Source: Streptomyces katrae
GTDB lineage: Bacteria; Actinomycetota; Actinomycetes; Streptomycetales; Streptomycetaceae
Direction of reading: 5' to 3'
Assembly (NCBI RefSeq): GCF_000717655.1
Contig: NZ_JNZY01000033.1
Location: 1-64,000, forward strand
DNA: 64,000 bases
Positions 35,595 to 44,502 of the stretch are shown piece after piece. The first letter of the stretch is position 1; each line of letters begins with the position of its first letter. The translations under genes and the position numbers were made by a program. Under the pieces are notes generated by a model. It worked only from the letters and a program-made list of their open reading frames with translations, had not been told where the DNA came from and made no database searches.

Positions 35595-35946
35595 GGCTCT
35601 CCCTTCCCGACGCGGGGGTCCCGACCCGCGTTCTTGTCCCACCCCTGTACGCCCTTCTCCAGGCACGCTAAGGCTGCCTGCGCAAGACGGCGATCGGTGA
35701 AGGGCGAACGGGTGGCGGGGCCGGAAGGGGTGCGCCCATCCAGGTATTCGTCACATAAATGCCTGACGGGTCGTGACCTGCGGCTCCGTCAGCCGGGCCG
35801 CGCGCGCCTCGGCGTGTCGCTCAACCTTGCGGCCCAAAGCCGGAAATGCGCTGGTTGCGAGCCGCCCCGAGGGTTCGTCGTGGGAGGCGTTCTCGTCGAT
35901 CTTCCCGGGCGACCGCTCCGGGGCGCTTCCCGCTGGAGGTTCCACC

Positions 35947-36489
35947 ATGCGTGTTCTCCGCGCCCTCACCGTGGCCGCGGCGGCCTTCGTCGCCGTCGGG
36001 CTCAGTACCCCGTTCGCCGCCGCGAACCCGTCGGACCCGCTGGGCGGATCCCCGTCGGGCCAGGGCGGCAACGGGGGCAACACCGGCAACGGACCGAGCA
36101 ATGTCACCGTCAACCCGTACTCCGTGCACCAGGGATCGACGATGCAGGTCAGCGCGGCCGGCTGCCGCCACGGCGGCACCGTCTGGTCGGCCGGCAACTT
36201 TCCCCAGGCGAACCTCTCGGCCGGCTCCATCGGGTTCGCCACCGTCCGGATCTTCAACCACGCCACGCCCGGCAACCACACGCTGTCGGTCAAGTGCCAC
36301 GACAACAGCCTGGTCGCCACGCACCGGTTCACGATCCTCCGGGGCAACGGCGCACAGGGCGGTATCGGCGGCTCGTTCGGCCCGTCCACCGCCGAGACCG
36401 CCATCGGGGCGAGCCTCGTCGGCGCTTCGGCGCTGGGCGCGGGCGTCCACGTGATGCGCCGGCGCCGTCCCCTCCGCGGGCGGGCCTGA
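35947..36489 (+). CDS. Small secreted protein with hydrophobic/Arg tail
   Basis: A 180-residue exported protein. The signal peptide (LTVAAAAFVAVGLSTPFAAA) is cut near residue 26. A Gly/Asn-rich linker follows (QGGNGGNTGNGPS). One beta-sandwich-like domain comes next (VTVNPYSVHQGSTMQVSAAG, CHDNSLVATHRFTI) with two Cys that may form a disulphide. The C-terminus is a hydrophobic helix plus RRRRP, like a sortase tail, but no LPXTG-type motif precedes it (STAETAIGASL). The start follows GGAGG. A ribosomal-free, monocistronic gene ending at a strong hairpin. Confidence 0.85.
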   Translation: MRVLRALTVAAAAFVAVGLSTPFAAANPSDPLGGSPSGQGGNGGNTGNGPSNVTVNPYSVHQGSTMQVSAAGCRHGGTVWSAGNFPQANLSAGSIGFATVRIFNHATPGNHTLSVKCHDNSLVATHRFTILRGNGAQGGIGGSFGPSTAETAIGASLVGASALGAGVHVMRRRRPLRGRA

Positions 36490-36519
36490 CGGCGCGGCCG
36501 CCCCGGCCGCGGCCCGGGA

Positions 36520-36568
36520 ACCGCCGGTCGCCCCGAATCCTCGGCCAGGACTCGGGGCGACCGGCGGT
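36520..36568. terminator. Bidirectional terminator with 22-bp stem
   Basis: ACCGCCGGTCGCCCCGA at the left pairs with TCGGGGCGACCGGCGGT at the right, and the stem extends to 22 base pairs with one mismatch around a five-base loop. It lies between the stops of the convergent genes at 36489 and 36647 and can serve both. Confidence 0.8.
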
Positions 36569-36646
36569 CGGTGCTCTGTGGTGGTGTGGTGCGGGGGTGC
36601 ACTGCCGGGGACGCTCAGATGTGGTGCGGGGCGCGGCCGGGGGCGC

Positions 36647-37237
36647 TCAGTGGCCGCGTGCGGCACGGCGGCGTCGGAGCGCGTACGCCGTACCGCCGGC
36701 GGCCGCGAGGAAGAGCCCGGCGCCCGCGCCGAGCTCCCGGGGATCCATCCCGGCCACACTGCCGCCCAGGCCGCCGCGGACGCCGAGGGAGGCGCCGCCG
36801 GTGGAGGTGGAGGTGACGGTCGTGTTGGCCCTCGCAGTGGCCGTCGACGTGGAACTGGTGGTGGGCCGGGTGGTACCGCCGGTGATGGTGAGGTCGGCCG
36901 AACCGGTCTCCCCGTTGCAGGTGAAGGACACGGAGTACACGGCTCCGCGCCGGGCGTCGCGGTCGACGGTCACGCGCGCGGTCTGGCCGCGCGCGATGCT
37001 CACGGTGTCGAAGACCCCGGAGGAAGCGGTGGCATAGGCGGCGTTGCAGCCGGTGACCGAGAGCACCGTCTGGCCGCCCGGGGCGACCGTCGACGGGGTG
37101 ATGGCGAAGCCGAACGAGGTGATGGGCTGGGCCTCGGCCGCGGTCGCGGAGGGCGCGCCGAGGACGCCGAGCGCGAGGACGGCGCCCGTGGCGCCGGCGC
37201 TCAGCAGGGCTGTGGCGTTGGTACGTATCGCACCCAT
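36647..37237 (-). CDS. Small secreted protein with hydrophobic/Arg tail, second copy type
   Basis: A 196-residue exported protein starting at an ATG preceded by GGAG. It has a signal peptide (TGAVLALGVLGAPSATAAEA). A single domain follows (ITPSTVAPGGQTVLSVTGCN, YSVSFTCNGETGSADLTI) with paired Cys, resembling the domain of the convergent gene at 35947. A Thr/Ser-rich stalk (TTSSTSTATARANTT) leads to a hydrophobic helix and RRRRAARGH. There is no LPXTG motif (GMDPRELGAG precedes the helix). Likely cell-wall or membrane attached. Function unknown. Confidence 0.85.
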   Translation of the reverse strand: MGAIRTNATALLSAGATGAVLALGVLGAPSATAAEAQPITSFGFAITPSTVAPGGQTVLSVTGCNAAYATASSGVFDTVSIARGQTARVTVDRDARRGAVYSVSFTCNGETGSADLTITGGTTRPTTSSTSTATARANTTVTSTSTGGASLGVRGGLGGSVAGMDPRELGAGAGLFLAAAGGTAYALRRRRAARGH

Positions 37238-37477
37238 GGTTGTTCTCCGGATCCCCGAGGAGCAGCCGCGGAACGGTTTCCGCACGTGGGGGGTCGTGCG
37301 CCTCGATGCCCGCCACGCTAGGCGCGGCCACGGTGACCCGCGATCAGGAACGGGCGAATGGGGCACGGGGATGGGCCGAACCGGGGACGGGAGGCCCGTC
37401 CCCGGTTTGCCGGGCGGCTGCGGGGGCACGCCGGTGCCCCCCCTCGGGCCCCCGGGGCCGCCGATGCCCCGGTCGTC

Positions 37478-38248
37478 TCAGTCGCCGAGTCCCAGATGCG
37501 GGAACTGTGCAAGGAAGGGCTCGGCGGTCGCCGCGATGCCCCGCCCGAACGGCGCGTCGAAGTCCCAGATCAGGAACAGCAGGAAGGCGATCAGAGCGCT
37601 GAACAGCCCCGCCAGCAGAAGCTCCCGGAACGAGCGGCGGATCTGCAGGGTGAAGACCAGGCCCACCGTCACCAGCGCGCCGGCGATCAGCCCGAACCAC
37701 ACGACCCCCGGCATCGTCGCCCCCGCGCTCTGGCCGCGGGCGCTGCGCGCGTCGTCCACCAGGGCGACCTGGTCCACCAGCGGCTGGTACGCCTGCCCCT
37801 CGTGGTCGGTCTGCGGTTCGTAGTCCGTGACGTCCCGGCGGATGCGGTCCAGCAGTTCCCCGCTGCGGTCGGCGAGATTGCCGTTGTCGGCCATCTCCTT
37901 CCACTCCGTGTCCACCACGTACGTCACGTACGCGTCGACGTCGGACCTGATCTTCTTGCGCACCTCGGCCGGATAGACCTCGGAGCGGACGCTGATCTCG
38001 TGCAGGGCCTGGGCCTCCTGGCGGACGTACTCCTGGGCGGCCCCGCGGCCCTCCCAGACGCCGGCGATCGCCAGGCCCAGCACGATCGCGTAGATCACCC
38101 CGATCATCATGGTCATGTACTCGATGACGTCCGGGGTCTCGTTGGGATCGTCGTCGTCGCCGATCCGGCGGTGGTTGAAGAAGGCGATGGACAGCACCAC
38201 GGCGCAGGCCGCGGCCATCGCGAGGGACAGGACGAGCCATTCCGACAA
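37478..38248 (-). CDS. DUF4239 membrane protein
   Basis: A 256-residue protein with two N-terminal membrane segments (SLAMAAACAVVLSIAFF and IGVIYAIVLGLAIAGVW), a central helical extracytoplasmic or cytosolic domain (about 70-180) and two C-terminal segments (VVWFGLIAGALVTVGLVFTL, LFSALIAFLLFLIWDF). This four-helix layout is DUF4239, distantly like bestrophin channels. The TTG at 38248 is chosen because GGGAG lies five bases upstream; an ATG at 38305 has no such site. Function unknown. Confidence 0.8.
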   Translation of the reverse strand: MSEWLVLSLAMAAACAVVLSIAFFNHRRIGDDDDPNETPDVIEYMTMMIGVIYAIVLGLAIAGVWEGRGAAQEYVRQEAQALHEISVRSEVYPAEVRKKIRSDVDAYVTYVVDTEWKEMADNGNLADRSGELLDRIRRDVTDYEPQTDHEGQAYQPLVDQVALVDDARSARGQSAGATMPGVVWFGLIAGALVTVGLVFTLQIRRSFRELLLAGLFSALIAFLLFLIWDFDAPFGRGIAATAEPFLAQFPHLGLGD

Positions 38249-38383
38249 GATGACTCCCGATCGGTCACGAGGTGGGTAGCGGGTGGGTCCGGGGAGTGTC
38301 GTCAAAGTCCCTCCCCCAGCTAGCGCTGGGAGGTGCCCCCAGGCCGCCCCCGCGGGCGGACGAAGTTACTTCGACGACACCCC

Positions 38384-39112
38384 CTAGCGCGGGCGCAGCG
38401 CGACGATCGCGAGCACCGCGGGAGCCGCGGTCATCAAGGTGAAGGTCACCGGTGAGATGTGGTGCTCGGGCCGTTTGGCGGCCGCCGTGCGGTAGGCCGG
38501 CCTGGCCACCGGCTTCTTCGGGGGCGGGGCCGGGGGCGTCACTGCGGGGGCCGGCGCCTCCACCTCGAGCGGCGGGGGCGGTACCGGCTTCGGCGGGGCC
38601 GGCGCGGGCGGCTTCGGCTTCGCCTGCGGAGCGGGCGGCGGCGGGGGAGCGGGCTTCGGGGCAGGCGGAGGAGGCGGCGCGGGCGGCGGAGCCGGCTTCG
38701 GGGGCGGCTTCGGCACCGGGGGCGGCGGTGGGGTCGGCGGCGGCGTGGGGGTCGGCGTGGGGGTCGGCTTCGGCGGGCACGGAGGGGGAGGCGGCGGCGG
38801 GCAATGGTGCCGCCCGTGGCCGCCGTGTCCGCCGCCGCCGTGGTGGCCGCTGTGGCCGCCGTGGCCGTTGCCGTGCCCGTTGCCGCGGCCGCCGCCCTGG
38901 CCGCCGGGAGGCCCGTCGCCGTGATGTCCGCCACCCCGGCCGCTCGCGGCCGCACTGCTTCCGGCGGCCGCGACCAGCCGGAGGGCGGCCGCGCCGTCTC
39001 CGGTGCCGATCGTGGCGTAGGCGCAGCTATCAGCCACGGCCGGCGTGGCGGACAACGCCGCCCACAGCAGGACCGGGACCGCCAGCAGGCGTCTGGTACA
39101 GGCTCTGTTCAC
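38384..39112 (-). CDS. Secreted His/Gly- and Pro-rich surface protein
   Basis: A 242-residue exported protein: signal peptide (LLAVPVLLWAALSATPAVA), a short Cys-containing part, then a Gly/His-rich stretch (about 60-105, HGGHSGHHGGGGHGGHGRHH) and a long Pro-rich stalk with PKP and PPP units (105-205). A C-terminal hydrophobic segment (VTFTLMTAAPAVLAIVAL) is followed by RPR. The His cluster could bind metal ions. Low complexity explains the antisense frames. It is probably a surface filament or stalk; function unknown. Confidence 0.72.
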   Translation of the reverse strand: MNRACTRRLLAVPVLLWAALSATPAVADSCAYATIGTGDGAAALRLVAAAGSSAAASGRGGGHHGDGPPGGQGGGRGNGHGNGHGGHSGHHGGGGHGGHGRHHCPPPPPPPCPPKPTPTPTPTPPPTPPPPPVPKPPPKPAPPPAPPPPPAPKPAPPPPPAPQAKPKPPAPAPPKPVPPPPLEVEAPAPAVTPPAPPPKKPVARPAYRTAAAKRPEHHISPVTFTLMTAAPAVLAIVALRPR

Positions 39113-39426
39113 CCGGGGAGCATGGGCTCACGTGCGCTCGCGCACGCGGGGCCCGGCCATGGTTCGCCTGAACGGGTGGAGCGCAGACCGTAGAGGTTTG
39201 AGCCACGGAACGATCCAGTCCGGTCACGTACCTGTGCATTCTCATAAGCGACTTGTCGGTTTCGGTCATTCGCTGCGGGAGAGGCCGTCGAGGCCTTTGG
39301 TGTGTGATGAAGAACGGATCACCAATTTCCGCTTTTGCTCGCTCCGTTGGGCAATGATCAGTACATTCGGCTCGGACAGGCGTCCGACCCCGGACGACCG
39401 CGCAGGACTACGGCTTGGAGACCCCG
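39113..39426. other. Intergenic stretch upstream of the methyltransferase
   Basis: About 310 bases between divergent genes. It is A/T-richer than the flanking coding DNA between 39180 and 39380 and should hold both promoters. No palindrome strong enough to name as an operator was found. Confidence 0.45.
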
Positions 39427-40257
39427 ATGGAGCGCCCCGCCTGGGCCCCGCCAGGTATCGACATATCGGTGCCGAGCGTGTCCCGCATCTACGACTACTA
39501 CCTGGGCGGCTCCCACAACTTCGAGGTCGACCGCCAGGCCGCCCGCCGCGCCATGGAGTTCCTGCCGGGCCTGCCCAAGATCATGCAGGCCAACCGCGCC
39601 TTCATGCGCCGTGCCGTCCGCTACGCCGTGGCCCAGGGCGTCACCCAGTTCCTCGACATCGGCTCCGGCATCCCGACCTTCGGCAACGTCCACGAGATCG
39701 CCCAGGCCGCCAGCCCCGAGGCCCGCGTGGTCTACGTGGACCACGACCCGGTCGCCGTCGCACACAGCCGCGCCGTCCTGGCCGGCGACGACCGCACCGC
39801 CATCGTCGCCGCCGACCTGCGCAAGCCGCGGGACGTTCTCGCCGCCCCCGAGGTCGGGCAGCTGCTTGACCTCGAACGCCCGGTCGCCCTGCTGCTCGTC
39901 GCCGTCCTGCACTTCCTGGAGGACGCGGACGACCCGTACGCCGCCGTCGCCGAACTGCGCGACGCACTGGCCCCCGGCAGCCTCCTGGTGCTCACCCACG
40001 CCTCCTACGAGGGCATCCCGCTCTCCCAGGAGGTCGCGGGCGGGATGGTCGGCGTCTACCGGGACATCCGCAACCCGCTCGTCATGCGCAGCGGTGAGCA
40101 GATCACCCGCTTCTTCGACGGGTTCGAACTGGTCGATCCCGGTGTCGTGTCGATGCCGCTGTGGCAGGCCGAGGGCACCGAGGACCCGGAGGACGGCGAG
40201 GCGCCCGAGGACCCGTACGCGTTCTCGGGCTTCGGCGGAGTGGGACGCAAGGCGTGA
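39427..40257 (+). CDS. SAM-dependent methyltransferase, DUF574 family
   Basis: A 276-residue methyltransferase of the actinobacterial DUF574 (Methyltransf_19) family, expanded in Streptomyces. The ATG at 39427 was chosen because GGAG lies six bases upstream. The N-terminal signature is VSRIYDYYLGGSHNFEVDR. SAM-binding segments are TQFLDIGSGIPT and VVYVDHDPVAVAHSRA, and later VALLLVAVLHFLEDADDP. The substrate is unknown. Its stop overlaps the GTG of the c-di-GMP enzyme gene, so the two are translated together. Confidence 0.92.
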   Translation: MERPAWAPPGIDISVPSVSRIYDYYLGGSHNFEVDRQAARRAMEFLPGLPKIMQANRAFMRRAVRYAVAQGVTQFLDIGSGIPTFGNVHEIAQAASPEARVVYVDHDPVAVAHSRAVLAGDDRTAIVAADLRKPRDVLAAPEVGQLLDLERPVALLLVAVLHFLEDADDPYAAVAELRDALAPGSLLVLTHASYEGIPLSQEVAGGMVGVYRDIRNPLVMRSGEQITRFFDGFELVDPGVVSMPLWQAEGTEDPEDGEAPEDPYAFSGFGGVGRKA

Positions 40258-42548
40258 GATCCCCGGCCGCGGTGCCTTCCGGCACACCGACCCCGAAGAA
40301 GGCAGAACCCGCGCAGGCCGCCGGGCCCGCGCAGGGGGCAGAGCCTCCGTCCGCGTCCACGGGCCCGTCGGCTCCGGCGGGCCTGTCGGCCGGTCCCGCC
40401 GCCCTGCGGAGCGGGCTGGAGGACCGGATCGGGCGCTTCGCGACCATCTGGGGACGGGCGATCTTCCCCGTCACGGCGACCTCGCTGACCCGCGTCGAGT
40501 TCGAGCAGCACCTCATTCCGCTGGCCAGAACCCTTGCCGAGGCCCTGCACGCCCGGCCCTTCGACGCGGGCGTCGCCCAGCGCGTGGGGGCCGAACTCGT
40601 CGCCGTGCACTGCACCGACCCCGAGGCGCTGGCCGGTACGCTCGGCGTGGTCGAGTCGTACCTCGTGCTGTACTGCGGACCTGACGGCGTGGGCGTGGAG
40701 GGCACCGAGGAGTACCGGTCCCGCTGCGCCCGGCTGCAGCACGGGATCGCGGCGGGCTTCGCCCGCGCGCTGCGCGAGCGGACCCTCAAGGAGCAGGAGG
40801 CCATCGCCCGCTCCGCGCTGACGGCCCGCATCGACGCCCAGCAGGCCCTGCACGCGAGCGAGGAGCGCTTCAAGGCGGTCTTCGAGGGCGCGGCCATCGG
40901 CATCGGCATAGCCGACCTTCAGGGCAACGTCCTCGAGGTCAACGACGCGCTGCTGCAGATGTTCGGCGGGATGGGCGGGCACGTCCGGGGCCGCAACGTC
41001 AGCGAGTGGGGTCACCCCGACGACGCCCCGCACGTCTGGCGGATGTACGGGGAACTCGTGCGTGGAGAGCGCGAGAGTTACCGCGTCGAGAAGCCGTACT
41101 ACCGCCACGACGGGACCGTGCTGTGGACCAACCTGACCGTGTCGCTGCTGCGCGACGCCGAGGGCGTGCCGCAGTACCAGCTGGCGCTGATGGAGGACAC
41201 CACCGAGCGGCGGCTGCTGAACCTGCGGCTCCGCTACGAGGCCACCCATGACGCCCTGACCGGACTGCCGAACCGGACGCTGTTCTTCGAACGCCTGGAG
41301 AAGGCCCTGAGCGGGGCCGGCGGCAGCCGCTTCGGCCTGTGCTACCTGGACCTCGACGGGTTCAAGGCGGTCAACGACAGCCTCGGCCACTCGGCGGGCG
41401 ACCGGCTCCTGGTGGAGGTCGCCGACCGGCTGCAGAGCTGCGCGACGGGCCCCGGCGAGGTCGTCGCCCGACTCGGCGGCGACGAGTTCGTGGCGCTGAC
41501 GACCGGCTCGGACACCGAGGAGGAGGTGACCGAACTCGCCGTCCGGATCCTGTCCGCCCTGTCGGTGCCCATCCGGATCGAGGGCCGCGAGCTGTCGGTC
41601 CGCGGCAGCATCGGCATCGTGGAGGGCCCGGCCCGGGAGCGGACCCCGGCGGAGGTGCTGCGCAGCGCCGACATCACCATGTACCGGGCCAAGGCGGCCG
41701 GCGGCAACCGCTTCGAGTTCGCCGACGCCGAGGCCGACGCCCGCGCCATCACCCGGCACGGCCTCACCAACGCCCTCCCGGCGGCGCTGGAACGCGGCGA
41801 GTTCTTCATCGAGTACCAGCCGCTGGTCCACATGCACGACGGCAGCGTCCATGGCGCCGAGGCGCTGGTGCGCTGGTCGCACCCGCAGTACGGGGTACTC
41901 GGGCCGGACCGCTTCATCCCGCTCGCCGAACGGACCGGGCTGATCGTTCCGCTCGGCCGCTGGGTCCTGGAGGAGGCCGTCCGCCAGGCCCGCAACTGGC
42001 AGCGCCAGCACGGCGGCTCGGCCCTGCGGATCAACGTCAACCTCTCGCCGACCCAGCTGCACCACCCCGGCCTGGTCGCCGACACCGTCGCGGTGCTGGA
42101 GAACTCGGGCCTCGCCCCGGGTGCTCTGTGCCTGGAGGTCACCGAATCGGCTCTGATCGGCGCCGACGACGAACTCCTGGAGCCCCTGCGCCGGCTCGCC
42201 GCCCTCGGCGTGGACATCGCGCTCGACGACTTCGGCACGGGCTACTCGAACCTGGCGAACCTGCGCCGCCTCCCGGTCAGCGTCCTGAAGCTGGACCGCT
42301 CCTTCACCAAGGGGATGCAGCAGCAGCCCGCCAACCCGGTCGATGTCAAGATCGTGGAAGGCATCGTCGCGCTGGCCCACAGCCTCGAACTCGCCGTCAC
42401 GGTCGAGGGCGTGGAGACCGGAGCCCAGGCCGCCCAGCTGCGCGAACTCGGCTGCGACACCGCCCAGGGCTGGTACTACGCCCGCCCCGGCGCCCCCGAC
42501 CGCATCCATACCCTCTCACTGTCGGACGCCGTGCCCACACCCTCCTGA
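40254..42548 (+). CDS. PAS-GGDEF-EAL c-di-GMP diguanylate cyclase/phosphodiesterase
   Basis: A 764-residue soluble protein. After a Pro/Ala-rich start, residues 45-195 form a helical domain of unknown type, 200-325 a PAS/PAC domain (FKAVFEGAAIGIGIADLQGN), 330-490 a GGDEF domain with an intact RLGGDEFVAL loop, and 500-755 an EAL domain with GAEALVRW and DDFGTGYSN, both catalytic motifs present. It can therefore be expected to make and break c-di-GMP, the signal that controls Streptomyces development through BldD. Domain order and the nearby sdhCAB genes recall RmdA of S. coelicolor, but orthology is not proven here. It is coupled to the upstream methyltransferase by a GTGA overlap. Confidence 0.93.
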   Translation: MRSPAAVPSGTPTPKKAEPAQAAGPAQGAEPPSASTGPSAPAGLSAGPAALRSGLEDRIGRFATIWGRAIFPVTATSLTRVEFEQHLIPLARTLAEALHARPFDAGVAQRVGAELVAVHCTDPEALAGTLGVVESYLVLYCGPDGVGVEGTEEYRSRCARLQHGIAAGFARALRERTLKEQEAIARSALTARIDAQQALHASEERFKAVFEGAAIGIGIADLQGNVLEVNDALLQMFGGMGGHVRGRNVSEWGHPDDAPHVWRMYGELVRGERESYRVEKPYYRHDGTVLWTNLTVSLLRDAEGVPQYQLALMEDTTERRLLNLRLRYEATHDALTGLPNRTLFFERLEKALSGAGGSRFGLCYLDLDGFKAVNDSLGHSAGDRLLVEVADRLQSCATGPGEVVARLGGDEFVALTTGSDTEEEVTELAVRILSALSVPIRIEGRELSVRGSIGIVEGPARERTPAEVLRSADITMYRAKAAGGNRFEFADAEADARAITRHGLTNALPAALERGEFFIEYQPLVHMHDGSVHGAEALVRWSHPQYGVLGPDRFIPLAERTGLIVPLGRWVLEEAVRQARNWQRQHGGSALRINVNLSPTQLHHPGLVADTVAVLENSGLAPGALCLEVTESALIGADDELLEPLRRLAALGVDIALDDFGTGYSNLANLRRLPVSVLKLDRSFTKGMQQQPANPVDVKIVEGIVALAHSLELAVTVEGVETGAQAAQLRELGCDTAQGWYYARPGAPDRIHTLSLSDAVPTPS

Positions 42549-42612
42549 CGCCACCGCGCCGCACGGCCGGATCCGGAGCCCGCCGCGGCCGACGGCGGCC
42601 CGGCCGGGCCGG

Positions 42613-43686
42613 TCAGTCCAGGCCGGCCTCCGTTCCCCGGCCGGGAGTCCGGACGGCAGCCACGACCCGCTCGTACCGCCGTGACGTGTCGGCCAGGACC
42701 TCGGCGGCCACCGCAAGCCGCTCCGTCTCGTACGCGTCGAGCACCTCCGCACCGGCCCGCCCGGCCAGGGCCGCGGCCAGCGTCCGGCCGAGGGCGGCCG
42801 CGTCCTGGATACCGGTGTTCATGCCGAGCCCGCCGGCTATGGGGTGGACGTGCGCGGCGTCCCCGGCGAGGAACACCCGGCCCTCCCGTATCCGGGTGGC
42901 CATGCGGACGTTGACCCGCCAGGCGGAGAGCCAGGTGGCATCCGCGAGCCGGATCCCCGGCATCCGGGCATGGCGGTCGAACAGTCGCTGGAAACTTTCC
43001 AGCGAGGGCGGCAGCAGTCCGCCCTGCTCGTCCTGCTCGGGTGAGGCCTGCAGCTGGAAGGTGTCCGTGCCCGGCATCGGGCAGAGCAGTATCCCGCCGC
43101 CTTCCGAGGTGAACCACTGGTGCCAGAAGTCCCGGCTGAGCCCTGGGGCCCGGACGTCCCCGATGACCATCGCGGGCTCCTCCTCCCCACTGCCCTCGAA
43201 GGGGATGCCGAGGAGCTTGCGGGTGGTGCTGCGCCCGCCGTCGCACCCGGCGAGATAGCGGGCCCCGATCACGGTGCCGTCCGCCAGCTCCGCGCGGACC
43301 CCGGCCGCGTCCTGGCTGATCCCGGCGAGCCGGGAGCCGTACTCGACCTGTACTCCCAGGCCGGCGAGCCGGTCGCGCAGCGCCTCCTGGATCTGCCACT
43401 GCCCTATCAGCAGGCCGCTGCCGGGCATGGGGGTGTCGTTGACGTGCGCTCCGTCGAAGTACTTGCGCAGGACCACCTCCCTGTTGCCGACGGCCGTCAG
43501 GGACTCGGCCACGCCGAGCCCCTCCAAGACGTCGAGGCTGCTCGGCCAGAGCCCCTTGCCACGGGACTCGCGGTGCGGTGCGGCGCGTCCCTCGATGACG
43601 CGGACGGAGGAGGCTCCGCCCAGGGCGAGTTCACAAGCCAGGGTCAGTCCCGTGGGGCCGGAGCCCACGATCAGTACGTCGGTCAT
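42613..43686 (-). CDS. FAD-dependent aromatic-type monooxygenase
   Basis: A 357-residue PHBH-fold flavoprotein starting at the ATG at 43686 with GAGGAGAGGA upstream. FAD motifs are DVLIVGSGPTGLTLACELA at residues 3-21, the DG motif LAGCDGGRSTTRKLL, and GRVFLAGDAAHVHPIAGG near 270. The C-terminal thioredoxin-like domain of longer relatives is absent. It probably hydroxylates a small aromatic or polyketide substrate using NAD(P)H. It diverges from a TetR gene across a palindrome, the common repressor/enzyme pair arrangement. Confidence 0.9.
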   Translation of the reverse strand: MTDVLIVGSGPTGLTLACELALGGASSVRVIEGRAAPHRESRGKGLWPSSLDVLEGLGVAESLTAVGNREVVLRKYFDGAHVNDTPMPGSGLLIGQWQIQEALRDRLAGLGVQVEYGSRLAGISQDAAGVRAELADGTVIGARYLAGCDGGRSTTRKLLGIPFEGSGEEEPAMVIGDVRAPGLSRDFWHQWFTSEGGGILLCPMPGTDTFQLQASPEQDEQGGLLPPSLESFQRLFDRHARMPGIRLADATWLSAWRVNVRMATRIREGRVFLAGDAAHVHPIAGGLGMNTGIQDAAALGRTLAAALAGRAGAEVLDAYETERLAVAAEVLADTSRRYERVVAAVRTPGRGTEAGLD

Positions 43687-43764
43687 CGGATGTCCTCTCC
43701 TCATCGATGTGTGTCGATGTGCTCATCGATGTCTCAAGGAAAGCGGCTCCCGCCCGAAAATGCA

Positions 43765-43788
43765 ACCCGGTTAAGAAAGTTACCGGGT
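43765..43788. promoter_or_regulatory. Palindromic operator between monooxygenase and TetR genes
   Basis: ACCCGGTTAA and GTTACCGGGT form an imperfect inverted repeat (8 of 10 positions pair) located 25 bases before the TetR start and about 80 bases before the monooxygenase start. The position between divergent genes suggests binding by the TetR product. Nearby, TCATCGATGT occurs twice between 43700 and 43735. Confidence 0.6.
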
Positions 43789-43812
43789 CACGCATGGTGG
43801 TACGCTGTGCGC

Positions 43813-44463
43813 ATGGAGAACACGACGGGTCTGCGCGAGAACAAGAAGCTCCGTACGCGTCGCCAGCTGGCGGCCACGGCGCTGGAACTCTTCCTGGAGC
43901 GGGGCTTCGATGCCGTGTCGGTGGCGGATGTCGCCGCCGCGGCCGAGGTCTCCAAGCCCACCCTCTTCCGGTACTTCCCGAGCAAGGAGGACCTGGTGCT
44001 CGACCGGTTCGCCGACCATCAGGACGAGGCGGCGCGCATCGTGCGCGAGCGCCCTGCCGGCCAGACGCCGGTGGGCGCGGTGCGTGCGCACTTCCTGGCG
44101 GCCCTCGCCGAACGGGACCCGATCACGGGGCTGTGCGACCACCCCGGGGTGGTCGCCTTCCAGCGGCTGCTCTACTCCACCGCCAGCCTGGAGAGCCGGA
44201 TGGCTCACTACACCGACCGTGAGGTGGAACTGCTCGCCGCCGTGCTCGAGGCGGAGTCGGCCCCGCCGCTCATCGCCCGGCTGGCGGCGGTGCACCTGGT
44301 GGCGGTCCGCCACGAGCTGGGCCGGGAGAACTATCGCCGCATGGAGGCGGGTCAGAGCGCCGACGAGGCCCAGCCGGCCGCCGTGGCCGATGCCGACCAG
44401 GCCTTCGCGATGCTGGCCGACGGCCTCGACGAAGCCCTCCCCATGGCCCCGGCGCGGCCCTGA
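43813..44463 (+). CDS. TetR/AcrR-family transcriptional regulator
   Basis: A 216-residue repressor. The N-terminal HTH (residues 12-60) reads RTRRQLAATALELFLERGFD, then AEVSKPTLFRYFPSKEDLV. The C-terminal ligand domain (65-216) is helical and includes TGLCDHPGVVAFQRLLYS. It faces the FAD monooxygenase gene and most likely represses it and itself, with an aromatic substrate or product as inducer; this is inferred from the arrangement. Confidence 0.92.
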   Translation: MENTTGLRENKKLRTRRQLAATALELFLERGFDAVSVADVAAAAEVSKPTLFRYFPSKEDLVLDRFADHQDEAARIVRERPAGQTPVGAVRAHFLAALAERDPITGLCDHPGVVAFQRLLYSTASLESRMAHYTDREVELLAAVLEAESAPPLIARLAAVHLVAVRHELGRENYRRMEAGQSADEAQPAAVADADQAFAMLADGLDEALPMAPARP

Positions 44464-44502
44464 CGGAGGGCCGCACTCCGCCCTGGGCGAGGCGCGGCGG
44501 GC

